Part shown: piece after piece, positions 1 through 13,500 of the stretch
How the letters are laid out: every line of letters begins with the position of its first letter
How positions within the stretch are numbered: position 1 is the stretch's first letter
Translations under genes and position numbers: made by a program
The notes under the pieces: model-generated
The model's input: the letters and a program-made list of their open reading frames with translations, nothing else
What the model was told of the DNA's origin: nothing
Database searches by the model: none
Assembly: GCA_000711775.1 (NCBI GenBank)
Contig: ARYC01000355.1
Span: forward strand, 62,001-126,000
Length of the DNA: 64,000 nt
Source of the DNA: Oxytricha trifallax
Lineage: Eukaryota > Ciliophora > Spirotrichea > Sporadotrichida > Oxytrichidae
Reading direction: 5' to 3'

Positions 1-2
1 CA

Positions 3-866
3 TATCGTAATGGCATTGAAAAAGGTTTTTCTTTATATGCATGGTCACGTCTCCTCAAGATTTATGCTGATACCTACAATCCAAAAGCCTGTCTGGTTTG
101 CATGGCTGAAATATTGGATTAAGCAGAAGAGGATGGCATCGAAAGCTACAATAAGTTTCCTGCGTGGCTCGAGGAAACTCTTCATGATCTCATTGCAAGT
201 AATGGCATTAAAACTATAATTAGATTGGTCAAAGAAATGGAACTAGAAGACTGTAAAGCTCTTACTGATGCCATAGAAAACGCTTATGATCTTAAGATTG
301 AAGGTTATGATTAATGATTCTTTTCTTTTATATTTAATATAACACTATTGTAATTTCAAATATTGAATTAGACTTAATATTTATTATGAATATTAATTTT
401 TAGTTTCTCTGATAGATTGAGAATAACAGATGAAAATGGTGATTTAGATGAGTAAAAATGCTTAAGTTACTTATCGATACCCCAACAAGCCCTTCTTACT
501 TTAAATTAAAACACTCCCTCTACAAAAGTTTTGCTTTCTTTAAAACCCTCCCCAACATTTTACACTGAACTCATAGAAAACTATAGCATTAAAGCATTAG
601 ATTTTAATACTAATAAAATCCTGGTAGATTTCAAACTTACTTAAATAGAATAGATCACTATGAAAAATATACTCTAGAAGTAATATCAACTTGTATTTGA
701 TGGAGGTAAGAGTAGAATATTAATAGAAATGCTAGATAAAAGTGATAATTGCTATCAAGCATTATTATTTATTTGGCAGAGATTGATTAATAGCTAGAGT
801 AGCAATAATAACATCAATAATGGAAGCAATAATAATATTTTGGTAAATAATGTGAATAGATTTTGA
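3..866 (+). CDS. Unknown protein, C-terminal part (gene starts before the window)
   Basis: Two exons, about 3-303 and 430-866, joined by a 126-nt GT-AG intron (304-429) that restores frame in phase 1. With TAA/TAG read as Gln the product runs about 245 residues to the TGA at 864-866. The first part is acidic and helical (LEETLHDLIASNG, VKEMELEDCKALTDAIENAY); the end is Ser/Asn-rich (INNGSNNN). I recognise no domain and assign no function. The 5' end is outside the window. The intron is longer than most others here, so it could instead be two genes, but the phase match favours one. Confidence 0.55.
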
Positions 867-1181
867 TTTCATTCATGAATACGATTATTTCAATTAATCT
901 CAGTCAAATGTAGTATATTTTTCTTTTTTTAAGGATGCTCGAACATCTCTCTGAAGTCAGATTTGTATTTATAACATTTTTGAAAGAGACCTAATTAAAG
1001 AATTACTTATAGACATTTTACTTACTTATCTTTTCCGGCTTAAATTCTCCAGTAGTTATATTCATTTATCTACTCTTACTCATTTTTAAAACTTTTTATA
1101 TTTATTTATAAATCCCATTGAATTCTAGCTTAATCATACTTTGTAGTATTAATTCTACGAAATTATAGTATTTATTTTATA

Positions 1182-4100
1182 ATGTCAAATTAAATAACTT
1201 TAAAGAATGAGAGAATACTCTCAGCTAATGATTACACTCAAAATTCCTTGCTAAAACTTCCTGATAATTTGACTCATTAAACCCACTCCCCTGTAAAGTA
1301 GGAAATTCAAGGACATTCGAATTTGAAAAATTAAAGTAACATAGTAAAAGGCGGATTTTCACTTGATCAATCAGAATCGTTTATATATAATCATACAAGC
1401 AATGAAGATAGCGACAACGATAGTGTTAATGTGAGAAATAACGGAATAGCACATCACTATTCACCAAATAAAATTAAGTATTCTGCTTAAGAAGAAGCAA
1501 TACTAAATTCTAGTTATATGAAGATGATACCACCTCCCTTGCCTATTTTACCCAAATATCTCTGTCCTGATTATGAACCGCCCAAATGTCCAATGAGAAA
1601 CATCAATTTCATGTAAATTAACTTCCATTATGAATTATTGTATTTGTAGATAGCTGAAGAAGTTCCTCATTTTTGAAAACTAAATATCAGAGAAGATGAA
1701 TGAGGGATATGACCAAATTAGCACTAACCCCAAAAAAATAAAGTCAGATCTTTAAGGCAACTCTCAAGAGCCTCAAGACTTCATCTCAAATCCCTCAAAC
1801 CCTTAGTCTTATGAAAATGAAATACCACAATTTATAAATAACATAGTATTTTGCAGAGATCCTTCCATTCTCAATGATAGAGTAGCCTGTTTAAATCTGA
1901 AAAATCTGATGTAGCATGAAAACATCTTAGATATAAAATAGCTTATTAAAGAACAAGCCAGTATTGTAGAAGTTGGTAGCGGAGGTATGATGGAAGATTC
2001 ATCAAGAAATGAAATGAAAAAGAAGAATAAAAGTAAGAGATAACAATCCGAAATGAAAATGGCTCTTGAAAATGAATCAGCTCAGTACCATCTTGCAGAT
2101 AACAATGACAAAACTTTACTTTTTGAGAGTAAATTTGAGAGTGGAAACCTATATCTTGCTTAAAAGTTAAGCGATAGTGAATACAATTTACTCATGTAAA
2201 ACGATATAAACACTCAGGGTCACACTTAGTGGTTTTACTTCAGAGTTCAAAATACAAGAAAAGGATAATCAGTCAAGTTTAACATTATTAATTATGTAAG
2301 ATATAACTGACAACTTTTATTTTACAACTTTAGTCTAAACCAGATTCCTTATTCAATTATGGTATGAAAGTTACTTTATATTCAGAGAAGAAAGCTTCAA
2401 GTTAATAGATGGGATGGCACAGAGGTTGCCACACCATCTCTTATTTTGCTAATGGTATTAAGAAAGACTTAATTTCTAATAAGAGTTACTACACTCTAAC
2501 TTTTACTTATGACTTTGAGTTTGATTCGGATACCGTTTTCTTTTCGTATTGCTTCCCATATACTTATTCAGACCTGATTGAAGATTTGATACAAATTGAC
2601 ATGGATCCATTAAAGAGCCAGTATGTTAACATTTCAGTTAAATTTTAATATTAGGTTTGTATCAAGGAAAGTTCTTTGTAAATCGTTAGCTGGAGTAAAC
2701 TGTGAATATTTAACAGTTACATCTAGGGAGAAAAATGATAATATGAGTAAGAGAAAAGCTGTAGTAATATCAGGTAGAGTACATCCAGGTGAAACCGTCG
2801 GTTCATGGATGATGAGAGGAGTTTTAAAATTTATAACTGATCCTCACAATCATGAAGCTAAACTTTTGAGAGAAAACTTCATATTCAAAATTATACCAAT
2901 GCTCAACCCTGATGGTGTAATAAATGGAAACTATAGATGCTCAATGGCGGGCTGTGATTTAAATAGACGTTGGAAAACACCTTCAAAAATTATTCATCCA
3001 GAAATTTACCACACCAAAAAGATGGTTAAAGCCTTACATGCTGAAAGAGGTGTGCTAATGTTTTGTGATTTGCATGGCCATTCAAGAAAGCAAAATGTTT
3101 TCATGTACGGTTGTAATAACGCTAAGCAGCCTGAAGAAACTAGGATTTTTCCTTATTTACTTTCTAAGCTAAGTCCCTTCTTTTCTTTTGAATACTCAAG
3201 ATTTGGAAATTAAAAGAGTAAAGAATCAACTGCTAGAATAAGTTTATTTAAAGACTTGAAGACTTGTCCAAATATTTTCACGATGGAAAGTACATTCTCA
3301 GGAATGGATAAAGTAGGTTAATAAAAGTGTTATTAAAGTTTTTATAGGGAATTAAAAAGGGCATGCATATATCAACAGATGATTTAGAATCATTAGGAAG
3401 AGATTTGTGTAGAACAATTCTAGTATACTCAGATATTTATGTGCCGATTGAACTTGAAAATCTGGAAGTACTTCACAGCACACCTATAAAAACTGTAAAT
3501 GCTGAGACTTTAGACAAAAAGAAATTGTAAGCTTTATTTTTAACTAAACTTATCTTTAGCAAAGAGGACAACTTAAATGACAAATAAAACAGTCTTAAGA
3601 GCATGCTTTCTGATGAATTAAAATGCAATAAAGATTTAATGAAAAAAGGAGATGGGGACTCAAGTAGTGGTTCAGACAGTGCTCCCTCAGAAGACAATTT
3701 AAATGCTGAGGATATTGTGAAGATTATCCCAATCATTGACAAGAAGACAAAATAGGATCTCCAAAAAATCTAGAAGAAAAAGCTTTAGTTATAGAAAGAT
3801 CAAAGCAAGAAGTCTAAGTAACTTAAGAAACTCCCTTCTAAAGCTAACTTTGATTAACTGCCACCAAAAGATTAAGGCCTAAAGAAGCAAGATACTTTGA
3901 ATTAAAACAAAAAATCAACTGTAAAGTTTCCTCTAATTGAAGAAGAAAAAAAGAAGGTCGAGATGAAAGAAATCAAAGAGGAAGCTTTGGAAGAGGATAA
4001 GGACTTACCTAAAAAGAAACCAAAACCAGACATGGTAGATGCTTGGACTCAAACAGATCGAAGTGACTACTCAATAATTAAAAGCAGAATGTTAAGTCAT

Positions 4101-4619
4101 TAGTAATATGCGAATACCTTGATGAAATAGCATGAGAATCCCTTAAGATTGAAGGCTTAGAAAAATTACCAATAATAATATGCTAGGACACCAACTTAAG
4201 TATTTAATGGTGTTGGGAGTAGTGGTACTGTAACATAAAATATGGAAAACATATTGAGTTCCAGTTCAAATGCCAACTAACTTAACAAAAATCGTTACAA
4301 TAACATAATGGGATAAAGTCAAAATGATCTTCAAAAGAATTTCAGAAGCCCTCAAAACTAGAGAAACATAGTTGATTAAAATAACAGAAACAATATCTTC
4401 TAAATTAACAATCAAAATAAGCCATCAGCTAAACCTGAAGTTACCTCAAACAGTTTCAAAGGGGTTGACAGCTAAATAAAAGTTCAACTTAATAATTCTT
4501 AGTTTAAAAATAACTAATTTACTACGGAGTAAAGATTAAATTCTCTCTCTATAGAGCAGTAAAGCGTGAAAAAACTAAGCAATTTTTTCGATTGGTTACT
4601 TAGTACTTGTATTAATTGA
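1182..4619 (+). CDS. Cytosolic carboxypeptidase (CCP/AGBL family, M14 metallopeptidase)
   Basis: Five exons (1182-1612, 1650-2295, 2334-2620, 2655-3312, 3348-4619) joined by 34-38 nt GT-AG introns, about 1097 residues. The start is the first ATG in the open frame. An N-terminal beta-rich domain typical of CCPs (QGHTQWFYFRVQNTRKG, about 2215-2270) precedes the peptidase domain. Zinc and substrate motifs are visible: HPGE (about 2785; His and Glu zinc ligands), NPDGVINGNYR and CDLNRRW (about 2905-2975), CDLHGHS (about 3065; third zinc ligand) and FTMESTF with the catalytic Glu (about 3280). The tail after about 3480 is a long low-complexity Lys/Gln/Asn region with no recognised domain. Family members remove glutamates from tubulin tails in cilia and cytoplasm; substrate here is inferred from the family. 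All catalytic residues seem intact. Confidence 0.9.
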
Positions 4620-4665
4620 GATATTAATAATAAAATAAAGACTTAAATATAAACAGTGAAATATA

Positions 4666-5831
4666 ATGGAGGGAGGAGTTGTGAACAGAAAGGTAGCTAT
4701 TGATCTTAATATCAGATCGGCCTATATCAAAGTTGAAGAGCCAACTGAAGTCTATGTTGAATGGCAAAGAGGAGGCAAGAGCATCGACACAAAAGTCAAG
4801 GACATCGATCCATCACAGAACATGGCAATCTTCAATGATAAATTCCAGATGAAAACTGTTCTCGAATTCGATCAGGCATCAAATTAATTCTTACAGAAGA
4901 AATCTGTGCTCGCTCTTTTCAGAAAGAAGGACAAGAAACTACTTGGAAAAACCAATTTTGATCTTTCCATATATGCAAACCAGAATAAATCAATAAATGA
5001 TAAACTTAAGTTGACTGATTGTGAGCAAGCAGATGCCTACATTGAAATTTTTATTAAGGCCAAGCCATAAGAAAGCGATGGAAGTGTATCTTAAACACCA
5101 CTTACTAAGAGAAGTACCACTAATGCATCATTCGTTAATCATGTTGACAATATAAAACTTATTAGAACTTATTTTGGAGTTCTATTTTTTAAAAATAATA
5201 ACTAAAATTATTTACATCTTTCATCCATATTTAAAGAAATATTTTAAATTATATCATTCTTATTTTAATTCTTGAAATAGTTATTTTAACGGTTTTGCTA
5301 AGTTATATTTTTAAAATAGAATCTAAGGCATAATATATTTATTATGATTTGCGTTTTTATTCATAGAAAATAATAAAAGACTTTATTTAAGCTAAAAATT
5401 CTGGATAATATTAGTATTTGAATGATGATGGAAAGCAAGAAGAATTTGACAAGAAAAAGGCAAAACTTCAAAGTGACATAAAGCAAGCTTAGAAAGATCT
5501 CAGCAATCAACAAGAACAGGCTTAAGTTTTGGAATCTTAGCTTCAACAGCTCAATTCTGTCGAGAAAAAGCCATTCGATGAGCTGATCAGGGAGAGACAA
5601 GTTTCCCTCAAGGATATTGAATATAATTTACAAAATGAAATTGATAGACAGAGGTCAGCGTAAAGACATTTAGATGCATTTTAAGATATCAAGGAACTTA
5701 TTGGAAGTAACAAAATTACTGAGGGAGAGGTCTAAAAGCAAATTGATAGAATAAAATCACACATTAAGATGCTAGAAAGATCAAGGGACTATAAAAAACA
5801 GCAGGTTGATGACATATATTCATTCCAATGA
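4666..5831 (+). CDS. NT-C2 domain plus coiled-coil protein
   Basis: Begins 47 bp after the carboxypeptidase stop on the same strand. Residues about 1-145 match the N-terminal C2 fold of the EEIG1/EHBP1 type: VYVEWQRGGKS, the FNDKFQMKTVLEF strand and LGKTNFDLSIYA. The second half (5367-5831) is a Gln/Lys/Glu-rich coiled coil (KLQSDIKQAQKDLSNQQEQ) ending at TGA 5829-5831. Between them lies an AT-rich stretch without matching frame. A phase-0 GT-AG intron ending at 5366 joins the halves, with donor at 5143 or 5179; I cannot tell which. At 190-220 nt it is far longer than the usual introns here, so an IES is possible. In other eukaryotes NT-C2 proteins bind membranes or link membrane to cytoskeleton; no specific role can be assigned. 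Confidence 0.7.
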
Positions 5832-5991
5832 TTAACATAACTGTTCAGAGCTTTATTTTATAGTATAAGAAATATAAGTATTTTTATTTAATTAAATAAG
5901 CTATTATTTTAAAGAAGAATTAGTCAGACTTGAGTTAAAATTATAAATGCATAGTCGACATTTATAATAATAATTCTAAGTTTAATATAAA

Positions 5992-6912
5992 ATGAAAAGA
6001 ATATCCTCATTGCCTGATTTCACTTAAAATTCTCCCTCAAAATCTTAATTAAGTATGAGACAATCTTTTTATCAAGATTAACCTTACCTAGTAAAGAATA
6101 ATTTCCTTTCTAAGAATGAATAGTCTCAAAAGTTTTCCACTATAAATAGAAAGCAGAACAACGACCCAGAATTAAGTGGTTTCATTAGCAATAGGGATTG
6201 GAAATTTCAGAAATTAAATAAGGATGATGGCCTGATAAATTCAAATCCATATAATAATCTCCCAGATATAAATCACCAGACGCAGTCATTCAGGTTTATT
6301 AAGCCAACTAACCAGAAAATTATCAAGCGTTATTTTGACTAGGAAGGCGATAAGATTAATCGCTAAAGTGACATCGAAAAGATTCTTGGTAGAAAAGTAA
6401 AAAAGGCATAGACTTTAGAGAGAAGAATTATTAACATGAAATCTTCTAGTAAAGTAAGCTTGACTCCTATAATTTCAAATAAAATGTAAAATGAGAAGAG
6501 AGTTGACAGGCAAATTGATTCGATAAACTTGAAAACTGGTTAACTTGATGAAGAAGGAGCATAAACTTTTAAATATCGAAGGTTAAGTTAACTGCCAAAG
6601 ATTGAACAAGAATTCAATCACTACTAATCTATGAGTTAGCTAATGACATTAAATAAAAATTCAGACTTCACAAACTCAAATTTATTTTCCACTTCCAGGA
6701 TGTCAATAACTAAAAAGGAAAAACTTAATAAGAGATCTGCAAATATTCATGAATAAAAGATTAAGAAGATAGAGGGTCTTGGGAGTAAATACCTTAAAGA
6801 CTATACTGAGTTCTCTTATAAAATTGATAGCGTGCTTAATGAAGCCTATATGTATATAAAAAAGTTGCAAGAAGAGCCAGTCAAGCCGACTAAATTTGGA
6901 AATTATGATTGA
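5992..6912 (+). CDS. Unknown disordered protein, 306 residues
   Basis: A single uninterrupted frame from ATG 5992 to TGA 6910-6912, open only when TAA/TAG are Gln. The composition is rich in Asn, Gln, Ser and Lys with short basic stretches (RRIINMKSSSKVSLTP, KIKKIEGLGSKYLKDYTEF). I see no signal peptide, membrane segment or recognisable domain. It lies in tandem with neighbours on the same strand. Function unknown. Confidence 0.7.
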
Positions 6913-7069
6913 AATTATTCAAATTTGATTATTAAAGTTAAGGTTTTTAATTTCATTAAACTATTTACTTCCTTCCTTAAAAAAAATAATTGATAATCTC
7001 AGAAGAGGTAAATTTATAAATGAAATAAAGGGATTGATTTAAGATTATAATAAATATTGTAATTAAAAG

Positions 7070-7821
7070 ATGGTTTATAAGATTAGGAACAAGGGCTTCA
7101 ACAATACAGCTGCTGCTTTGAATCCAAGAGTTCACCCAGCTAAGAAGACCAAGATCCACGCCGACTTGACAAGATACATCACCATGCAAGTTCACATCAC
7201 AAGATACACCGTAATGAGAATCCTCCACAACTACAGAAATATTTCCAGAGCTTCTAAGCAATTCCTCATGGGAGATAAAGTACTCGAATAATTGATGATT
7301 CTTACCATTAAGGAGCATTTCTTCAGACCCATGTATTACAGATCTCCAATTGAGAACTCTTTCTACATTGTAAGTACAGCCTAATTTCACTTTGTCAAAT
7401 GAAAAGACTCAATTCTTTCAATCGTTCAAAATAAATGCTAATCGAATATTTCATTATTTAGGGCAGAAACTTGGCTGATTTGACCGATCGCCACTATGCT
7501 TTGTTTGCTAACAACTCCCATCCTTTGTAATTGCAAGCATATGAAGAGTACAACAAATTCTTGAGAGACATGCACAACAAGGAGCACAGACTAGAGCAAG
7601 CTGCTATTGGTGATAGAATTACTGAGGTCATGCAAGAGAGACAATCCCTCCTTAACACCAACGAAGGAGAGAAGCTCTCTTACGACGACTTCGCTGATAT
7701 TTACATGCAAGTTATGGGTGAGCAAAGATCCAAGACAAATCTCTCACTCAACACTAGAACAAAGACTGGAGAAATCAACGATTATCTTGAAGTCAGAAGA
7801 CCATTCGGTGCTGCACAATGA
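7070..7821 (+). CDS. Unknown, probably highly expressed protein, about 219 residues
   Basis: Exon 1 is 7070-7369, a 92-nt GT-AG intron occupies 7370-7461 in phase 0, and exon 2 is 7462-7821 with TGA 7819-7821. Codon choice differs sharply from neighbours: C-ending codons (ATC, TTC, CAC, ACC, GAC) dominate and TAA/TAG for Gln is rare, a bias that in ciliates marks highly expressed genes. The N-terminus is basic (MVYKIRNKGFNNTAAALNPR), compatible with a ribosomal or mitochondrial-targeted protein. The second half is helical and charged (YNKFLRDMHNKEHRLEQAA). I do not recognise the family. Candidates such as a ciliate-specific mitochondrial complex subunit are guesses only. Confidence 0.75.
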
Positions 7822-8113
7822 GTCAAAGCGGTTGTTTGTTGATGTGTAAGCAAAAAAGCGAGAAGCACAACATACCCGTTCGTCTGCTAGGACAACCAAT
7901 ATCCTAAACCACCTTTCCTAGAAGGCTATTTAAATTCAGTTAAAACTTTAAATTATAATATTCCATTTCAACTCGCCTTAAATACGGCATATTCACACAA
8001 TTACATATCCATATTATATACTTAAATATTTATGAATCTAATTATAATTAAGTTATTTCATTTCAAAATATAGTAATTCATAATTGTACTTTAAGTCATT
8101 TTCTATAATTATT

Positions 8114-9938
8114 TCATTGTATGCCTAATTGCTTAACTCTAATTTGCCTATCAAGTTCCATAATTAGTGGATCATCCTGAGTGTAGCATCCACTTCTTAA
8201 TAAATCATCCTTCTCCCTCATGAGTCTTTCAACTTCAGATTGCAAAGTTTACTAACCACCCATCATCATTGGGGGTACACCTCCACTTACTGTTCCAGTG
8301 TGGCCCATTGTTTGATAAGATTTTTCCTTGAATGGAGATTACTGCTATCTTGCATAATTGTCCAAGAAAATGTTATTTGACTATTAGTTTGACATTTAAT
8401 AGAAAGGATTGTTGGTTTATGGAGCTCTATCATTTATGGTTTGAGGAATATAGGTGTTTGTTTACTATGGTAAAAATTTATGAAATAAAACGAAAATACA
8501 ATTGAGTACTTTCTACGTGTCAGTTATCTTTGACTAAAGCGTCATAAGTTGAGACCTTAAAGTTTAAATTTCTCTTTTCTCTTCATCTTAAGCTTACTTA
8601 TTTCTCATTAAAGTTTTCAAATTTTCTAGCTCCTCTGCTTGCTTAGTGAGAGTTGACTCTTTTTCCTTGTCCATTGATTTCTTTAACATAATCATATCTC
8701 TTTTGACTTATTCGTATCTTCTCTAAAATTCCTCCTTCTGCTCATTTGCCTGTTTTAAATGACTATCTTTCTCTATCAATTCAAGATTTTTCTAGCCAAG
8801 TTCTTGTCTAAGTACAGTAAGAGGACTTTCATCAATTTCTCTCTTGAATTGATAATATTTCCCTTCAGTTTGTTCCAGTCTATTCTTGAAGTCCTCGACT
8901 TAATTAATTAGGCGTTTCTTATCTTACTCAAGCAGAACTTTCTCCTCTTTGAATCGCTTCTTTACATTCATTATTTCCTCCTCTTTTAAGGTAAGTTATC
9001 TTGTAACTTCTTAAATTTTGTGCTTTAGTTCTTCTTCAAGTTAAACTATCTTTTCTTCTCTTCTTTGCAAATCAAGTGCTTTTTATCTCAATTTGCCTTC
9101 TAATCCAGCTACTTTTGTCAAAGATTCTGCAAATTGCCTTTCCCTCTCAACTTCCTTGTTCTTCCAAGCGTAGGTAATCTCTTCAATTCTCTCAATCTCT
9201 TTTTGCTTCAGATATGCTTTAAATTTAGCTTCCTCAGCTCTCTTCCAAAGTTCTACATTATAGACTGCTTAAACCTCTGATTGGCCAGTAATTTCTAAGT
9301 TATTATTAGGATTTTTGTTTTCTTGCTGCATGCTATTTAACTAAAATAAACTTATTATATATAGATAGAATGCTGTTTGATCTATTTGGAGCTTTATGAC
9401 TAGTTCCCACAACTTCTCCCAAATCTTCCAAGTATATAACGCTTCTTATCACTCCTTTAATCTACCCGCTTAAGTCCTTGATTGGTAGTTGCTGATCACT
9501 CACTCTAACAACAGCTGTAGGTGTTTGCCTCATGGGAGCTTAAAGCAATTCTTTCAGGTAAACCTCCACTTCTCCAACTTCCATCTCAGCCGAATGAGCT
9601 ACACTTGGACTATCTTTATGCAAGATCTTAGCTCGTAATGGTGTTGTGCTTAGTAAATTTAGTAATTCACTCTTGGAAGCCAAAAATTCATAAGCACTGA
9701 AGGAATGTTGCAATTTTGCCTCAGTATTTAAACCAACTGCTGTAGCTTTTTACGATTTAAAGCTGTGGGTTTGAGATGTGCTCTTAAATTAGTATTAAAT
9801 TTGGAGGTTTAAAGGGGTTCGCAAGTCTTTCACTGAGAGGAAATCAATGCTTAATTTCATTTTATGGGATTTCTCATTGGCAAGGGCTGGGTTCGAAAAG
9901 TCTTCTTGCTCGAATCTATCGTTGTCGTAGTCTGACAT
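8114..9938 (-). CDS. CEP120-like centriolar protein (C2-type DUF3668 domain plus coiled coil)
   Basis: ATG at 9938-9936, TGA at 8116-8114. Exon 1 (9938-9411) carries a C2-like domain resembling that of CEP120: KLSIDFLSVKDLRTPLNLQI near the start, LRAKILHKDS, then VRVSDQQLPIKDLSG and SVIYLEDLGEV. A 70-nt intron (9410-9341; the donor could be one codon earlier) leads to a long Glu/Lys/Arg coiled coil (YLKQKEIERIEEITYAWKNK onward) of about 300 residues. A probable 45-nt in-frame GT-AG intron lies at 8509-8465; it contains no TGA but reads as an odd hydrophobic run. The C-terminus is Gln/Asn/Pro-rich and then helical. About 585 residues, or 570 if the second intron is removed. CEP120 acts in centriole elongation and basal-body assembly; that role is inferred from the family. 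Confidence 0.75.
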
Positions 9939-10486
9939 TTATAAAATAAGAAATTGAATTTAAAATATATAAGTTAATTTTGATTAAAATAAGTTGAAAT
10001 TTTCTATTATTTTATCTTAAATAAACTAAATACATACGGGCTTGATTAAACATAATAACTTGTGCATTGAAATTATATAATCTTTTTTACTTTTAAAAAG
10101 GATTAATGAAATTTTCTTATTATTTTTTTTAAAGGTCTTTTAAAATATTTATTTCAATTATCTATTCTATGAAATCGATCATACTAATTTTTTCTAAATT
10201 TTCTAATATTTTTTATAAAATTTTAAAAAGATTAAATGATAAAAAATATAAATACAATTAATAACAAAAAGACACAAGATAAAGAAACTTCAAAATCGAT
10301 TGTTTTGTTATTGAAAAAAAAATCTGAAATAATTTGAATTCAAATTATTTGCTTATCTTTTTGTGTATTTTTATTATTTAATATAGTTAAGAAAGTTGTT
10401 TATATTAATTATCAATATAATGTCCTAAATTATTTTATATTTTATTAAATTTTTTCATTAAATAGTTTAATTTACGAAATATAAAA

Positions 10487-10517
<31 letters not shown>

Positions 10518-10572
10518 CTATAAAACAATATTAAATAAAATCTTGTTATTTTTTGAAATATAAAATTTAACT
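9939..10572. other. AT-rich intergenic spacer with a (TA)n run
   Basis: Spacer between the 5' end of the CEP120-like gene and the 3' end of ZNFX1 copy 1. A pure (TA)n run of about 14 units lies at 10489-10517. No open frame of note, no RNA gene and no recognisable promoter motif. Confidence 0.7.
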
Positions 10573-13500
10573 TCAATCTTGAATAAACTAATTTAAATCA
10601 ATTTGACCATTGAGAATTTGCTAATCAAAGCCGTTAGGATCCCAAGCAGCTACTTGTGAATTATCAAACTCACCAGCATGTAAATTCCCAGAAGCAAGGG
10701 TGTGATAAGATCCACCAATTTTAGCACCACAGTCTGGGCATTTGCTTTCCTCCATAGCACCCCCGCATTCTCCAATAACGTAGTAGTGTCCATTTGGGCA
10801 TTTATAGTAGTGACCAGGTGCAAGTCCAAGAGCTTTTACTATCATGTCTGCAGTTTCCTTGAAATTATACTCTTTATCAACAATTTAAGCTTTCTCTCTC
10901 ATTTCCTTCTTGATGGCTTCTGTAATAACAAACTTCTAACAGTTAAATATTAATAATATATCAATAACTTTGATTTGATAATTCTGTCAATAGAGACTCT
11001 GCAGAAACTTATTAGTGCTTAATTTTGAATGAGATATATCTTCTCATGTTTCTCTAAATAAACTCTAAAAGCTACAATAAAACTAAGCAGCTCTAACTTT
11101 ATAGCACAATTTTTCAAAAGTCCCTCATTATCTCCTGCGTTCTTGAATAAGTTATACCAAGACTAAAAAAGTTGCTTGATCTATAGTGATTGCAATCCAG
11201 CTAAATTCTAAATTCTGTTATCAAGCTAAAATAATATAAACCTCTTAATGCAAAAATATTATACAATCAGCAGGTTTACATATACTTAGCAGCTAAGTTC
11301 CCGAATTGTTTCATCAAGTCTGAATGGGCTTCAATATTAATTTCTTTTACTCGATTAAAATATTAAGTTAATTAATGATTCATATCTTGTAGAGTGGAAT
11401 TGATTTAGCTTTGGTATCTCAAACATTTCTTGATAGGAGATTTACATTTTGGACACTCTGCAAATTTATCATTTTAATAAATTATTTAAAATTTGACTTA
11501 TCCTTACTTCTTCGATGTTTTAGGGTTTATGAAAATTTAATTTATTTTTATTTCTTTATGTCTGATTAGTTTTTTTCACCTACATGTTTCAATAAACTAA
11601 TCTAAAGAAGAAGATTCCAAAATATGACCACAGTCTATGACAACAAACTTAGCAGTATCTTCATCCTCTGTTCCAAAGAATATCTCAAAAGCCTCATTTT
11701 AAGAAAAAGAAAATAATCATGATTGGGTTAGCAGAGTCTGCAAACTTTAGGACAAATGTCTCCACACAATCCAACGCATCTATGACCGCATTTTAAATTT
11801 TTTGAGCACCTTGATTGACATAGCTTTTTGTCACAGGGTTAACTGCATTTTCTTTTGCATTCAAAATGTTAGCACTTGATTTCGCATTAATCCATACATA
11901 ATTCTAGATAATTATAGAAAGATATTAAATACAAAGCACGCATGGTTCAAAACATTTCTTTGGGCATTTACCATGAATGCATTTTGTTTAACATTACAAT
12001 TAGCAAAGCATTGTCTGATTTCCACAAGTTGATTTGTTAATATGTCCACATTAGAACACATTGTCTACTTTCTCTTTGCAAATTCCATGAAAATCTTTCT
12101 TTTGACATTCTCCACATTTCTCTTAGCACAAGTGTCCACAATCTAACTTAGCTCCACATTATTTTGGACATCCAAATTTGTCGGTAAGTACGAAATTCTC
12201 AGGAGTTTGGAAGCATTTGAGCTCGTGATTGTGTCCACAAGGGAGAGTCTTTTCCATATTCTCTCCACATCTATCCGATGAGCAATCTTATTTGATAAAT
12301 TACGTATAAATTAACAATTAAGAGTTTAGCAAAAATAATTAAATTAATATATAAATAAAATCTTAGTGGCAGTATTTTGGGCATTTATGTCCACAAGGCT
12401 TGACTAAAACCCATATATTGATTAAATGTGTACAATTAGAGTATATTTATTTTCATATATATTTTAAATATAATAGTATAAATGAGTGCTCAATTAAAAA
12501 ACAGAAAACATTTATATTACTTCTAAAAAATATGTTTTAATTTAAAGTAGAATTTTTTTCATTTGATTAAACATCTGAAAACTTATTTGTAAAATTAAAG
12601 TACAATAAAGATCATGATTTGTTTCCTAACAATTTTTAAAAATTGATATTGTGGTTATATTTTACAAGAAGACATACATTTTGATGTTTCTTAATCATAA
12701 CATAAAACTTTCTGTTTATGCTAACATCTTGCAAACACTTTCTCTACAGTTTATCTGCATGGTTACTATTCGAATCTACATTCAAAGCATTTATAGCTGC
12801 AATCATGCCCACATTTATGAACTCTTTCACAAGATTTCAAACACTTATACTTATTATGTCCTGTTTTATCTAATAAAGTTTGTTCGTAATAGTGGCATAA
12901 ACTTTCGCAGGTATGACCGCATTCCATTCTAATACCACATGGTAGTTTACAACCACCTTCAGGAACATTTTAAAAGTCTGAAGGAACTTTTACTTTTGTT
13001 ATTGCTTTATGATTAACACAGCAAAGATTTAGTGTTTGTCCAATGAAATCATTTTTCTTTAAGTATTCTAAGACTTTTACCCAAAGTTAGCTTTGATCTT
13101 CAAGATTAGCAAATTACCTCTTATTTTATTAATCAACGTATTTATAGAGACAACTAGCGTTTCCGAAAATGAACATTCCATGTTTTGCTCTTGATAAGGC
13201 AACGCATACTCTGTTACTAACTTTAAGATAGCCTATTTCATTTCTTTGATTAGATCTTACTAATGATAGTATGATTATATCATTTTCTTCCCCTTGAAAG
13301 TTATCTACAGTTATGACCTTTACTTTTCTAGCTGGATGTTCTTTAGGGTATCTTTAGATATTTCTCTTGATGAAAGAAGACTAAGCCATGTACAAGGAAA
13401 GAATTGTAATTTTTTCTGGATCATAGCTTTGCTGGAGCAGATAGATTATAAACTTCTCGATCATTTCAGCTTCAAACTTGTTCATTTTTGACATGTTTCC

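Noticed and set aside
3473-3742. Minus-strand open frame of 89 codons
   Set aside because: It is antisense to the well-supported carboxypeptidase exon, which explains its openness.
5143-5368. IES with AAAATAATAA as pointer in the NT-C2 gene
   Set aside because: The repeat is present on both sides, but joining there does not connect the C2 frame to the coiled-coil frame; a phase-0 GT-AG intron does.
6977-7390. Minus-strand open frame of 137 codons
   Set aside because: It is a shadow of the codon-biased plus-strand gene at 7070-7821; C-ending codons there suppress TGA on the opposite strand.
10702-10953. Plus-strand frame over the RZ finger of copy 1
   Set aside because: The minus strand gives the conserved RZ finger repeated in all four paralogues; the plus-strand text has no conservation.
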